The notes under the pieces are model-generated. The model had not been told where the DNA came from. It did not search any database and saw only the letters and a list, made by a program, of their open reading frames with translations. The position numbers and the translations under genes were made by a program. A DNA stretch of 64,000 nt from Gnetum montanum (Eukaryota > Streptophyta > Gnetopsida > Gnetales > Gnetaceae): positions 82,532-146,531 of the forward strand of contig MNCI01000908.1 of assembly GCA_015680685.1 (NCBI GenBank), in the 5' to 3' direction. Positions 22,690 to 35,729 of this stretch are shown here, piece by piece; position 1 is the first letter of the stretch; each line of letters opens with the position of its first letter.

Positions 22690-25031
22690 ATTAGCTTTGA
22701 CATACCATGTCACAAACAACCATCGTTCCTCCTTGTAGGCTCTAGCTTTATCTCTGAATTTCTGATAATTCGTAAGCCATTGAACCAATTTTGTTGCTAT
22801 GTCCTTTTGGCCTTGGTAGCTAGCTTTTACCACCTATAGTTTAGAGTTTGCTACTTCCATTTTCTACAATTTATTATGTTCAACAAGCTTTGTCTCATAT
22901 TTGGAATAGGTGGCAGCTACTTGCTTTTCTAGCTTAGCCCTTAGGTGACTTGCTATTAACATGGCCGATTTGGCATACTGTAGATTTTCCAACTCCATGT
23001 ATTCTATGAGATCCTAGATCTACAGGTCTTAGCTCTTTAATTTTGCTTAGTGGGTGAAGGCATAAGTGTCCAGTATGGCTCGCTAGTCAGTGTGTTGAGC
23101 ACTAAAAGAGTTAATGTGGTCTTTAGCCATATATATTTCTTTTTTGATGATCTCCTTATACATCCCCATGTAATCCTAAAAACATTCCTTCAATTTTTCA
23201 TAACACTTAGCCTCATTTTTCCATGCACTTATTTCAATGGTCATCTTTTGCTAGATGGTGGGTACCTCCTCCATTGAGAGGGTTCTGTTCTCTCTAACTA
23301 AGCAACTTATGTCTTGGTTGACTCATATTAGTTGTTCTCACATTTCCTAGAAATTTTCCTTGAGAATATTCTTTTGTTTTTCAACTGTCGTCAACCAAAT
23401 ATTTTCAATAGCAAGGAATTTATTCTCTTCTTGTAAGGCCTTAAGTGCTTTTGCATGTGCATATGTCTGAGCTTGTGCTTTTGAAGCATCCCAATCAACC
23501 TTCTCCTTTTTCATTACCATCCTTTTATTCTACACTAATAATTTATTTAGCTACTCTATCCTAAATAATTCTAGTTGATTGGTTGGAACAAGTTGGAACA
23601 GATCTCACTATTTAGATTTTAGGACAACAAACTTTTCTTGGAGTCTCCTCAACTCATCTTCTACGCATTCGGCCCTAACCTCAATCATGACCAGCTTTCC
23701 CTTAGTGGAAATGAGGTTTGATTGTGCTACTATGACATATTGGGGGATGTTTAAAAAGGACATCATTACTTGTCCTATTTGTAGCAAGTGATCCAAGGCA
23801 TCCTCATGTTCCACAGGAGTTATTGAGGTACTGGCCAGAACTTGAGCATCATGTGCTCTTGTGAAATTTTCTGGTGGCACAATAGGGATGCTAAATGATT
23901 CTTTGATGTGGTTCATGCCCACCTATGCTACTCCAACTACATCCTAGTGTTGCATGACTACCATTGTAGCACCTTCACCCATTTCTAATTGTACCTGGAA
24001 TGATGTAGCATTTTCCAAGATTTGTTTTGACCAATGTGATTCCCCTCTTCCTATTTGAATTGATACCTTGCCCCTTGCAAGATCAATTAATATGGTGGGC
24101 TGTATGAAATCATTGATCACATTGAGGAGATTGGCCTCATCCCTACTTCCCCAACTAATCATTTCTACGATGGCCTTGAGGTGGCTCATCAATGATTGGT
24201 AATCTTGTAGTGGTGGTGGTGGTTGCTGGTCCTGCTAACCTGTGGGTTGCATGCTGGACCCTGCTTCTTGTTGTTGGATAAGCCTCATGTTTGGAAGTTG
24301 GCTAGGCCCTACTATTTGAGGTATAGTGGGCCAAACCATCTATTCGTGCTTAGGCTCTAGTGTCTCACCAACATCCTTTCTTGGTGCTGGTGGCTTTAGT
24401 AATTTAGCATATGAAACATTTTCAACTTTTTTGAGGACATCATTAGTGTACCCTAGAATTCTAGCATGCTAGCATAGCTTCTTGATTAGACATGAAAAGG
24501 GGAGTATGAAATTTCCTATCTTCCTTTCTTCAAATTGCCTTAATATCTTTGTTAAATGCAAATGGGGTAGATTGGTATCAACCTTGTCCATCAAGATTAC
24601 ACTTCCTCTAGCCGCATAGGTAGAAATCCTATTTAACTCCTTTGTTGGGAAATGTGATAGGTGCCAATTTTGAAGTAAATTATTTCTTCAAGAGTTAGTT
24701 CTCTATATGTTTTGTCTTCTTTATCATATGTCCTTTTTAGCCATACTTTTCTTGTGTCTGCATCAGAGTAGGTGGACATATGAGCAACTTTAGGCCCTAT
24801 ATTTGGAAGATTAAAAACTTTTGCAATGGTCTTTGTGGAGAAATCAACTAAAATTCCACCAACGTTGATAGTGGTGCCTTTCTCTTTATTATGCCAAAAT
24901 TGATAGGTTTCCCCCAAATACTGTTCTCCACTTTCCAAGAGGACAAGCCATAGTGGAGATCCCTTGAGTTGATCCTTGATTGGTTTAGGGGTGAATTTGA
25001 TAAAAGGCCCAAAATTAAGTTGCACAATCAC
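22690..25031 (-). pseudogene. Athila-type env-like ORF remnant with coiled coil (element D)
   Basis: Sense relative to element D and placed between where pol would be and the 3' LTR, the position of the third ORF in Athila elements. 25031-24633 contains INVGGILVDFSTKTIAKVFN followed by LP. This resembles the plant-transposon/plant-mobile-type domain found in such ORFs. Conserved-looking WLKRTYDKE and EEIIYFKIGTYH follow. 24190-22690 is a long, heavily interrupted coiled coil rich in E, K, L and A (for example ALKALQEENKFLAIE near 23440). No signal peptide or membrane segment is clear, and the true start may lie upstream of 25031. Function is unknown. It is absent from element C. Confidence 0.55.
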
Positions 25032-25600
25032 TACAATGGATGTGGACCTTTCCCAAATGGCTTAAATACATTCTGAGGACAATGTGAGATGTTGTCCTTA
25101 TTTAGGTGTCCTAACCTCTCCACCTTCTACTTGATCAGATTGTGCAGTAACAAGGGTTTCTTGATGGATGCAAAATGATTATGCCTCTTATTCTGCATGC
25201 TTTGCATAAGGTCATTGGCCACTACCTCTTCTTGGACATTTTTCTAGACCTTGAGAAGGTCCTCCTTGTTATACTCATTTAGGGTCCATCTATAATCATA
25301 CAAAGATTGATTGTTAGTAAGGTTATTTAAAGAATTTCAGTTATCCCATACCTTACTCATTACCTTTAATAAATGTTGAATTCTTTGCTTAGTATGATTT
25401 TAGAGTTAGAAATTTTTCAAGGAAGTTCCCCTACAAGTTTTAATGTCAAGCCTGATTTGCTCAAGTGATTCCAACAATAGTTTAAATGATTTGGGTGAAG
25501 GAAGAACATTAGTTTGGCATGAGTTTTTAACATTTTCTAATAGTACTTACCCCTATGATATCCTTTAGGTGATAGCAAATTTTGAAAAATTTATGCACAA
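25032..25600 (-). other. Upstream part of the env-like region, no clear frame
   Basis: AT-rich sequence with many stops. It may encode the N-terminus of the env-like ORF, but nothing alignable is visible. Confidence 0.35.
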
Positions 25601-25603
25601 ATT

Positions 25604-25920
25604 CTACCATACCGCTTCCCCATGACTGAGTTAAACACTCTGGGTTTAATTAGGTTCAATCAGAAAAGAAATCAGAGTGTTAATGAGTGAAATATTGAAA
25701 ATTGAATGTTAGACTCTCAAAGTGTTAAAAATCATGGAAGAAAATTTGAACTTCCCCCTCATCAATTGTTGAAAATGACTTCTAAGTGTGCAGGTATCCC
25801 ATATATATAGTTTTTATAGATGCGAGATCACATACGTGATAGTGCGTATCCAATATCATGTTAGACCTGATACTAGATACTCGATATCACATCCTATCCA
25901 AAATAGGGCACTTAGTAAAA
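25604..25920 (-). repeat. LTR-like or secondary polypurine segment in element D
   Basis: 25604-25625 on the minus strand reads CAGTCATGGGGAAGCGGTAT, like the polypurine motif. 25800-25900 resembles an Athila LTR promoter: TATA-like ATATATATAG, then degenerate ATATCAT..GATACTCGATATC units. It could be a decayed LTR piece or the equivalent of the second purine motif in elements B and C. Confidence 0.45.
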
Positions 25921-26819
25921 TTGATGGTTTTTCAAGTTTTTTACAGCCAAAATGAAGGATTTGAAAAAAATTTGAAAGGTTTGGGGTAATGTCAAGTGGC
26001 AATTAAGGTACCAAAAGTGTAATGAAGCAATGTTGTACAATGAAGTTCTTTGAAAAGGGTGAGGAAAAAAGACATATGGTTCTAAGGAATGTTTGGTTGA
26101 AATAATGACAAAGGAAAGAATAGATTCAGCAATGTAATACTTGGAGGGTATAAAATGATGTCATGTTTGTAACAAGTACAAATTACAAAAGTTACGCAAG
26201 TGGATCCTCCCCAAAGTAGATTTCAACCTATCATGCCCTTGCATAACCACACCTTAAACTGTTTGTGCACACTAAAAGGGTTAAATGCAATTTGCATCTA
26301 TGCAACAAAACATACACATGTTAAATACCACAGCAATGAGGTATGAATTCTATGCCACACAAGACACAAGTTATAAGTACTTGGATTGTGAGATGAGACG
26401 AATTGTAGACAAATCATAGAAGGGATTGAAGAGATCAGGACATGAGGTAACTTACCTTGGGCACAATGAATCCAAAGTGTTGTGCATAATTAAAGTACCA
26501 GTAGCCTATCGCTCCAAGATCAAAACCAAGTCCATACCTCTAATCAATCACATCGCAATATTTCATCTTGATGATAAACATCCATAAGAGCATCATGATA
26601 GCAAGGCGTACAATCACTTGGCATTTTGCCCAAGGGAGGAGCAATTAAAATTTGTCTACGGCATGTTCTTCTTGAGCTTTTCTTTTTTGCTTCTCTTCTT
26701 TCTTGTTTTTTTCTTCTTCTATCTACTTTTTGCACTTTGTCTTTCCCAAAGGTGATCTAGAAAAGCCACCAACCTTCAAGTATGGATGCATGTCTTTCCA
26801 GTGGGACCTTCTAGAATAG
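25921..26819 (-). other. Element D 3' untranslated region, left of element C
   Basis: 26195-26235 (GTGGATCCTCCCCAAAGTAG) matches element C near 28522-28545 and element B near 9535-9555. No gene. Ends with AATAG, the element C target duplication (26815-26819). Confidence 0.6.
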
Positions 26820-27761
26820 TGATGAGTGGCAAGGTACCCCTACACTCAACCATACGAAACGAGCGTAGCACACACAATTTGGTCAAACTCCGCAGACTAA
26901 GTGGCTACATGCCCCATGGAACTCTTGGGGTTAATCATTCGTTGTCTTCCTAGACTTACTTGTAGTTGTCACGGTGTATGGTTAAGTAAGTCCGAGGTAT
27001 ATGATTTTTATAGTCTTTTATGTTTTATCTCCTATGCTATCAAGGTGAAGGGTTGAAGGAACTAACTAACTCTAACTAATGACTAAGTCTAAATTACCTA
27101 GCATCAGCATCTATTCCCACTTACTGTACACACCCTGAAACGATGCAACCACAACTACCAAACACTAATCGTTGCTGGGACCACCACATGTAAAAAAACG
27201 TGCTTAAAGTGATCGTACTGAGGCACTTAACTAGGAGGAAAGGGTTGAGAGAATCTAATCTAGTCTAAGTGCGATGAGCGGCTGATTCCTTAACTAACCG
27301 TACACATCCTTGTGCATGACTACCATTGGGATTACCAAGCGTAGATCTTGAATACGCCACTGGGTTATCAAGTAGTCACACTAGATGCTCGTAATCAAGT
27401 CGTACTCATTCTGCATTCTAGGAGTTTAAGGGTGAGAGAGAAAGAAATAAATAAAGCCCTATTCCATGCATTGCAAGGTTTATCCAACAAGTTCATCTTT
27501 ATTGCCATACACAACTTGTGTTCAGGTACAATGTTGCTTGAATAAAGATTCTTTCACTTTAGGGCTCCTATTGCAAGCACATGGAAAAATATTCTATCTC
27601 TGGAGTGATTAATCTGCCATAGTTTCCCTACTTTTAGCCTAGGATGAGGAAACAAGGGAGAGCCACCTCTTATTTATAGACTTGGTGGCGGACCATGATA
27701 TCATGACTGCCGCGATATTGCGTACGAGATATCGCGGCCTATGCGATATCATGTCTTATCA
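26820..27761 (-). repeat. 3' LTR of element C
   Basis: 942 bp. TATA TCTATAAATAAGAGG on the minus strand at about 27667-27682. The GATATC palindrome cluster between it and the LTR start (27700-27750) is degenerate. The minus-strand start TGATAAGAC follows the purine tract CACGGGGGTA. Confidence 0.95.
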
Positions 27762-27785
27762 TACCCCCGTGACTGAATGAAAACT
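27762..27785 (-). promoter_or_regulatory. Polypurine tract of element C
   Basis: Minus strand TCAGTCACGGGGGTA abuts the LTR start. Further GTCATGGGGG motifs lie near 28332 and 29472. Confidence 0.75.
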
Positions 27786-29453
27786 CGTCCTCGAGTTCCT
27801 TACAAAATATTGGGAAGGTATGGGATTATTGAGGGGAATGGAACTAATGGGATGACATGTGAACGGATCATCATTACAAGACTTGACAAAACTAGTGTTC
27901 ATGACAACAAGGGTGAACACCTTATTACATTGACATTAGGCCTTATTTGGTAGCTGAGAAAGAGAGAGAGAAAAAGAAGTGTTGTTGCTGCCAATGCCAT
28001 GATTGCGCCTTCCATTGTCCATTGGTAAGTGCACCATCAATCTTGCTCCTTGCATAACTACTTTCAGCACTATTCCATTCCATGTGTTCTCTCCAGATCT
28101 GGTCCATTATTGCATGATCATCATCTGCACACACAACATAATCCTATATTAGCAAGGGTAAATGAATTTCAATGTAGTTAATACCTTGCTTCGGTGTAAG
28201 TTCATTGGCTAGGTTGTGGTATGGCTGATATGGATCGGGAGATATATTAATGGCGACTACTGAAGGTGTAGGGGTTAGGAAGAAAATCAAAAAAAATTCG
28301 GGGCTAGGAGAAAATCGAAAAAATCGGGCCCCATACCCCCATGACTAATCACGAACCATCGGTAGTGTTAGAATGGAGAAAGGAAAGGAGTAAGAAAGAT
28401 AGATAAAAAGGGACAACTATAGCATCGAGGGAATGGATGTCAAGATGGTAATGAAAAAAATAAAATTAATTACAAAAATGTTAGGGAAAATAAGTTAACT
28501 AGTGTGTCAAATAGGAATGTCAGTGGGTCCTCCCCAAAGCAGGCTCATGCCCTTTAATGCCTTGACAAACCCACATTCAAAGAGTCCNTTCATGATTAAT
28601 GTGACTGGACAAATCTCATTCCAACTCCGGCCTCAAACCAACCACATCCAGTGACTTCGTATCAATGCATTCAACTAAACCATCCACTTGGATAACAAGG
28701 ATGCCTTTCCCAAGAGTCACTACCATTTTGACAAAACAATGGAGAGAATGGGAAGCGAGAAGGGCCTTAGTTAGAGGGAACACTTTTTGCTCCATAACCA
28801 GTGCTTGTAGTCCAAGTTTATTTCATCTAAGGGGTGTGCTTTGAATTCTCACTTAGTTTTTTTTTTGGTTTTGTGTTTTTATGCGTGAGAACCACACCAT
28901 GCAAAGAATTTTTATTTTTATTATCTTAGCTTCCGATAATTGGGGTAACATCGGAACGGTGAGAAAACTCAAATAGAAAACATCCAAGCACCCAAGAGAA
29001 CGGCCAACACAAAAGCATCAAGTTCCCTTGAAGTCACACCCGTTTCAATCATTGAGTCCTTCCTTAGTTTGAGAAATGCCTAGTCACTGATTCATTAAAG
29101 TTCTTATTGGAAGGGGACTGTACATTTCCAAGCCAAGAGAGACCATAGAACTTGGTGGATAGATGGATGGAGTGAACTCATTACCTACCATATAAAATAA
29201 AAACATACCTTAGTATCAACATTGTGATTTAAAGGTAAAAACCAAACATTAGCAAGCAATATGAAAACAGTTCATACCATCATTTCGAACACTTATTGGG
29301 TGACAAACTTATAGGGCAGATACACACACACACACACACAGAAAAAATAAAAAAGTATAACGATGTTGTAAAACAAAAATAAGAAAAGTTAAATAAAGTT
29401 GTAAAACAAATACTTGTAAAAAAAATTGAAAAAGAACTGAGGGCCCCATATGG
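27786..29453 (-). other. Element C 3' untranslated region
   Basis: About 1.7 kb without coding homology. It contains a second purine motif (28328-28345), an N at 28588, and a CA microsatellite (29322-29340). It is homologous to 8330-10311 of element B. Relative to B, 195 bp (9289-9483) are missing exactly at the N. Confidence 0.75.
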
Positions 29454-30692
29454 TTAGCATAGGTGGCCATCTCCCCCATGATTGAATTGCAAGGAAGAGA
29501 TCCAAAATAGAGAGCGAGGTTGCCTGCTAGTGGAGGTGTAACTTGTATTGGCTGTTGTAGGTTCATGGAAAGGTTTTGTTTGTTGTACATTAACTAATAA
29601 TCTTTTATCCGGGCTGTTAGGCTTGTATATCATCATGGCTCCAAAGGGGAAGGTTGTATGAATAATATAGGGTCTTTCCCACAATGTTTGGAATTTCGTA
29701 CACTAAGGTATGTGCATGGGATTCCATTAAAGGACTTTGTCTCCTGGTTGGTACCTAACCCTTCAGATCCTTAAGTCATGACATTGTTTATTGTGTGTCT
29801 TGTGCAACTCATTTAACGATAGTGCAACCAATCTATTCTCATCTAGCACATTCAGAGTTGTCAACCATTATTTTTGTGCTAGGTCGAGGTCTAGGTGAAG
29901 GTCGTAAGCCATGGATAGTGTACAGAGCTCATTCTGTATGGGAAGCTTGGATAGTTTCCTGTACACTAACTCATAGGAAGAATAGCTGGTAGGAAGCTTC
30001 CAAGTGGAGCAGTATGCCTAGAGAGCGTCGTTCAGTTTTGTGCTCTAGTCTTGCCTAAATTTGCTAACCGTTCTCATTAATATTCTGGTAATCTCCCGGT
30101 TAGTAACCTTGGCTTGTCCATTAGCTTGGGGGTGATAAGGTGTGGTCAATTTATGCTCAACCCCTAAGCGTTGCATCAATTTGCGAAAGGTTGCACTCGT
30201 AAAATGTGTTCCATTATCAAAGATGAGTGCATGTGGCACACCAAAATTGTTTACGATTTTTTGTTGTATAAATCATGCAGCTGTAGATGATGTGTAGTCT
30301 GTTACTACGGCTGCTTCAACCCATTTGGTTAAGTAATCAACAACAATGATGATATATGCTTTTCCTTTGGACATCGGTGTAATAGGCCCCATAAAATCTA
30401 TTCCCTAGATATCGAAGGGTTCCAAAGGTTGAATCCATTGTTGTGGACCCTCCATTCTAGCAGTCATTCCACCATCACGTTGGCAGTGTTTACAGGATTG
30501 GGCAAAATGATGGGCATTCCAAAATAGTGTTGGCTAATAATATCTTGCAAGCAGGACCTTGGTAGCCATTCATCTCCCAGCATAGTGGCCCTCACAGGGG
30601 CCTTCATGAGCATCTTAGAGAACCTTTAATTGATCCTTATCGGGCACACACCATCGAACCAAGCCATCAGGACAGACTTTATAGAGTTGTCC
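29454..30692 (-). pseudogene. Element C integrase
   Basis: The N-terminal HHCC zinc region lies near 30610-30490 (H..H then SCKHCQRDGG). The core region has DFMGPI near 30400 and FDNGTHFTSATFRKL near 30225-30180 with the second catalytic Asp. In the third motif, YHPQANGQAKVTNREI, the expected catalytic Glu is Lys, a G-to-A change. The C-terminal part runs to about 29454. The enzyme would insert element cDNA. Stops interrupt it at several places, for example just after SKFRQD at 30045. Inactive. Confidence 0.85.
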
Positions 30693-31345
30693 CTAGATTT
30701 CCATGAAGTACTTGGTTTTGTGAAGAAATTGTTGTTTCTTCCTAAAGTCCAACCCCTGTGGTATTTGTTGGGAAATGAGATAAGTAAGAATGCTACTATA
30801 CCAATTTATTTCCATGGGTTGATCATTTACTACATCGGCAAAGAGGGTTTCATCAAGAAAATGGTCAGATACAACATATTCATCCTCTTTGTTGTCCCAA
30901 CGCAACCAAGATAGGTGATCGTCGACTACATTCTCTATGCCTTTGCGGTCTACTATTGTTAAATCGAACTTCTGAAGAATTACCAACCAATGTATGATAC
31001 GTGGGCTAACCGTTGGCTTGTTCATAAGGAACCTAATTGCACTATGATCTGTATGGATGTACACTTTGTAGCCCAATACATAGTGCCTAAATTTGTCTAG
31101 TGCAAACACTACAACCATTAATTCCTTTTCCGTAGTCGTGTAGTTGAGTTGTGCACCTGTGATACTCTTACTGGCACAGTGGATGTAATAAGGTCATTTT
31201 GGTTCATCTAATTGTGTCAGTACGGCTCCTAAGGCGTAATTAGATGCATCGGTCATGATATGGAACGGCCTGGACCAGTTAGGGGCTTGTAGAATGGGAG
31301 TTTCCACAAGCCTTTATTTGAGAGTTTGGAATGCTCGTTCACATT
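30693..31345 (-). pseudogene. Element C RNase H
   Basis: Contains PFHIMTDASNYALGAVLTQ near 31280, then TTEKELMVVVFALDKFRHYVLG and VYIHTDHSAIRFL (31130-31010). The catalytic residues D, E and D of Ty3 RNase H are in place. The block continues to IVDRKGIENVVDDHLSWL and the linker towards integrase. Interrupted by a few stops upstream of 31118 and after 30693. Confidence 0.85.
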
Positions 31346-32110
31346 CCTTGGTCCATTCGAATGGTGCATTTTTTTTCGTTAATTCCACCAATGGCTTGGA
31401 AACTTTGGAGAAGTTCTCGATAAATCTCATGTAGTAGCCAGTGTGTCCAAGGAATGACCTAATGTCTTTGACAATTTCTGGTTGTCAGGTAATTCCTTGG
31501 ATGAATTTAATTTTTTTCGGATCCACCTCAATTCCTGATTTTGAAAGTTTATGCCCCAGTACGATGCCCTCTTGAACCATCAAATGGCTCTTCTACCAGT
31601 TGAGCTTTAGGTTGGTTTCAACACATCGTTTCAATACTTGCTTTAACCAGTCAAGGGCTTGATCAAAGCTCGTCCCATAAGTGGATAAGTCGTCCATGAA
31701 GACTTCTACTCCGTTACCTATTTGCTGTTGAAATATGCTTAGAACTAATCATTGGAATGTGGCAAGGGCATTGCACAAGCCAAAAGGCATTTTTTTGTAT
31801 GAAAACGTTCCCCAAGGACTGGTGAACATTGTTTTGGCTTGGTCTTCTGGTGCCATTCGTATTTGGTTGTACCCACTATACCCATCTAGAAAACTATAAT
31901 AGTGATGCCCTACTATAGTGTCCAAGACTTGGTCAACAAATGGCAATGGGAAGTGATCTTTGAATGTTGCCATATTTAATAGCCTAAAATCTATACATAC
32001 CCTCCATTTACCTCCTTTTTTTGGTACGATCACAAGAGGGCTAACCCACTGGCTATCAGCAATAGGGTAAATGAACCCAGCCTTGAGAAGCTACTCTATC
32101 TCATCTTTCA
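31346..32110 (-). pseudogene. Element C reverse transcriptase
   Basis: 32033-31749 is open and carries IVPKKGGKWRVCIDFRLLN, HFPLPFVDQVLD, FLDGYSGYNQI and TSPWGTFSYKKMPFGLCNA. After a stop the frame goes on with the active site EVFMDDLSTYG near 31710, then LKRCVETNLKLNW and the GHKLSKSGIEVDPKK primer-grip region. F-M-D-D rather than Y-x-D-D is typical of Athila elements. The polymerase would copy element RNA to DNA; this copy has at least three stops. Confidence 0.9.
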
Positions 32111-32335
32111 CTATTTGTTTTAACTTCGAGTTCAATCACCTCTGGGGTTGCTTGCGAGGTTTCATGGAGGGGTCTATGTAAATCCTATGCTAGCATATCC
32201 TAGGATCTATTTCAGTTAGTTCAAGGTATGACCAGGCAAAGGCTGTTGACCACTTGTTTATCACCTTCAACAAACTTTCTTTTTGCTTGGGTGCGACCTT
32301 TGCGTTGAAGATTACTGGTTTTCCATTTTTAAGGG

Positions 32336-33304
32336 TCATGTATTCCAACCGGTGGGCAATGGTTTTAAATCTAGGGGCTCTTGTTTAAACTTCTTAGGAA
32401 TCTCCAACTTCTCCCAATTAATGTTTTCAGAGTTAAGGGCTGGAGGTTGGCAACGGACTTGCTCTAATACGTCTGTGCTTTCAATGTAAGCACTAGTTAT
32501 CCCATTAGCTAGTTCCATGCAGGTTGTCGAGTTTCTCTCTTTATTAGCCATCAGCGACTAGGTGTTTTCTTGTTGTGTGGTTGCTGCATATAGGCACTTT
32601 TGTATGTCAATATCCTGTGCATACCAATTGCATGTGTGAAATGTTAAACTTCGCATTACCCATGATTTCTGCACACAATGATACCCTGTTTCACTATATG
32701 CGATGCATGGAACTCTCTTCCTCTAAATCTTCCCAAAAGTATTTTTCTTGGATATTTCTAGGGAAAGATTGTGGATTCCTAGGCGTGCATCAATTGTACT
32801 TAGCCATGCCCTTCCCATTATGATTGGGAAATCCCCTTTGTCATTATTTATTTGGATGACCAGGAAATCAGCTGGGTATGACCAACCACCCACGGTGGTA
32901 ACAATGTCCTCAACCTATCCCAATGGAACAGTGATGGACTGGTCAGCCAACTCTAAGCAGATATTGCTCTTCTTGAGTGGAGGCAAGTTCTAGGTTTTAT
33001 ACAATTCTTGTAAGATTAAGTTGACTCTGGAGCCTGAGTCAAGGAGAGCCTTATGGAGTTCATTTCCAGCAACTTGGAGATATACTAGGGGGACCCCTAG
33101 ATTAGATAGTTTCCTAGGAAGGTGGCCTACTTTAATCCAGTCAGTAACGGTATGTGTTAACATAACCATGTGCATTGGGAACGATTTTTTATTTGAAGGG
33201 GGTCCCAAAACTTTGTTTGGTATGGCGGTGTTTAGATGTTCAACTGCTTGTGAGGGTGAGGGCTTATTTGAATTGTTGGTCCTAGAGAAGGATCTTTTCA
33301 ACAT
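32336..33304 (-). pseudogene. Element C aspartic protease region
   Basis: 33304-32990 ends with PLVYLQVAGNELHKALLDSG then S, which has the catalytic D-S-G. After a stop comes SYPADFLVIQINNDKGDFPI and IMGRAWLSTIDA, the second half, which is the piece retained in element B. 32551-32336 is the linker towards RT. Two or more stops. Confidence 0.85.
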
Positions 33305-33309
33305 AACAT

Positions 33310-35474
33310 GGTTAGGATCAACCTAGGGTGGAGGATTGGAAGCCCTCGTAACATTGGGTTGTTGCAGTTGAGTGGGAAATGCCTTTGGCATTGTTGGAGC
33401 AGTTGGTGGTGGAGCCACTGGCATGAGAGGCGTGGATGGATTTGGAGGATGGGATACATGTGGAGTGTCCCTTCCAGGAGGGAAAGTCTGAAAATATTCC
33501 CAAACTAGGTAGTGACGTTGTGGAGTTGTGTAACCCATAGGGTTACTTGGAGGGATCAGCTGCCGGCAAGGGTATTAATGTTTCGGCGGTGGCATCTACC
33601 ATGACTATGGGTATTGCCACTGTTGATGTTGTCTGATGGGTTGTGGTGGAGTTCCACTTGGATAGTACGTTAATGGTTGGTGGAACTGTCTTGGGTTACC
33701 TTGGAGATAAGGTAACCTTCGGGGTGTCTATCGTCTGTTCAGTCTTGGATTGAGTACATACACCTCAGACTCTTGTAGATGTGAAATGATTGGACAACAT
33801 CCCTTAGGAAGGTCATAGTAGCAGATCTCACATCCATCGTCATCATTTGTGTCTAAATCCACAACCTGATCGGGGATAGTAATTTTCCCCTTACCCTTGT
33901 TCTATGCAAGGCCTAAATCTCTCTGCTTTGTCTTACCTTTGTCACTACTTCATTCTACCTTAGACTCTTCTACAATTTTTAAGACAGTTTCAATTTTAGA
34001 GTCTAAGGAACTCCATACGTCATCTACTTTAGCCACTATCTCTGTTGTGAGCTTCTGAAGTGGCAAGGTCTTTTTGTTCACCAACTCTTCAATTGGTGAC
34101 TCATCCTCTTCATCGCAAAATTTCACTCCTTTCTTTCAAAGATAGGGATAATGGTTATATTATTCTGCACTTTCCCTTTTTCATAGCTCACCTTCTTCTT
34201 TTGCTACTTGCTCCAACAAGCGATGAACTTCATGGGCTCTAAGTTGTGATAGTCTCCCTTGGGCATAAGTCCCAAGGGTTCTTCTAGTTTCATGCCTTAG
34301 CCCATCCACGATGTGGCGAAGTTGATCCCGCTGAGGGTCCATGAGTACCTTGCTTCCATCCTTGGATCTACTTACGTAAATTGGACACTCAGGAGTACGT
34401 TTGATACTTATCGTTGAAGAGTTCTAACATCGTACTCCAGCTCCTAATAGTTTTCGGTTCTAAGGACCAGTACCAACTCTCTACTTCCTTGAGGAGTGTC
34501 CTTGGGAAAAACTTAAGTTTTTTCCACTCATTTTCTATATTTTGCAAGGCGTAGGCATCATGGAATGCCTGTAAATGATTTTGCGGATCTGCGTTGTATC
34601 CCCCTTCAAATTGTGGGATGTTGTTCATGTCTAAACGCCTGATCCGACTATCCTTTAAATGCCTTGTTGGAATTCTAACTACCTCCATTATATCAAGCAT
34701 ACTTCAGGTTGCAAGTAGGGGCTCATCATGATCATCTCTTTCATGATGCCTATGATGTTTTCGTTGTTCCTTACTTTCCATACATCCTTGCCCTTGTCCT
34801 TTCTCTCGGCTTTCTCGTTGAGGTCTCTCATTTTTCTTACCTTTATCCTCTCCGTTATGCTCTTCATGATTGTTCCCTGAGGTGGAAGAAGAGGGTGAGT
34901 GATGTGAAGAAGGAGAAGAAGAAGGAGAACCATTGCCATGATGATTTTTCTTACCTTCTCTTCTATGGCTTTGGCCCTGATTGTGATGACAATCTAAGTG
35001 CCCGTCCTTATCATGTGTTGTTCCTTCTATGAACAGTTGGTGTTCACGGGCATCAAAACTAGGGATATGTATCGTTGATCGTAGGTTTTGATACCCCACC
35101 TCCTCACTTTCGTTAAGAGGGGGAACATCTCTTGATAGCGAACCAGTTATAAGTGGTTCACCATCTCTAGTTTCACTAAGGACATGCAGGACCTCTTTGC
35201 CCTTCAACAGTGTATGTTGGCTCTCCTGCCTTGAGTCCCTCATACGTTGCAAAGCTGTGGGATGGTAATCCCTCATGTCAAAATCGTCCATAATGTATTC
35301 AACATAAAATTCTATCATGCCAATCTGTGCCAAAGCACGGAGAAGCATGTTAGGGACTACCCGATCTGGGGGTAGCACTATGTAACCATGCAGATCTCTG
35401 TAGCGCATCTGTTCATCTTGATGGAAGATAAAAGTAAAATTAGGAATATACTCATCGGGATGAGTATATTCCAC
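33310..35474 (-). pseudogene. Element C gag
   Basis: 35474-34704 gives a 256-residue frame beginning with a start Met near the primer site and ending in a very His/Glu/Arg/Ser-rich region. After a stop, 34700-34389 contains the conserved gag core FEGGYNADPQNHLQAFHDAY...SWYWSL...ELFNDKYQTYS. An acidic helical stretch and a Pro-rich tail (33538-33318) follow. The same core appears in element D near 53690-53990. Gag would build the particle; several stops make it inactive. Confidence 0.85.
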
Positions 35475-35710
35475 CCTATATTGTTGAGGAACTGGCTGAT
35501 TTAGGTTATGTGTTTTTGATTGCCGACTATTCTTTGTATTATCCCTAGGTGATGTGCTCTTGTGAGAAGAAGAAGAAGACCATATGTCTTATTTGGTGTG
35601 CTAATTATCGTTATATAATTTTTATTTAATTAATTAACCTGAAGGTTTGTTTAGGCTTCCAACGATGTGAGTGATATCCTTTATGTTCTATTCAGCGCAC
35701 AAACACTTAG

Positions 35711-35729
35711 TCCCTAGCAACGGTGCTAA
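35711..35729 (-). promoter_or_regulatory. Primer binding site of element C
   Basis: Minus strand TTAGCACCGTTGCTAGGGA lies directly next to the 5' LTR end. It resembles the Asp-tRNA primer site used by Athila elements with a few C/T and G/A changes. The identical site occurs at 54606-54624 in element D. Confidence 0.75.

Noticed and set aside
34704-35032. Plus-strand ORF 34709-35032 as a gene
   Set aside because: Shadow of the His/Glu-rich gag frame of element C on the minus strand.
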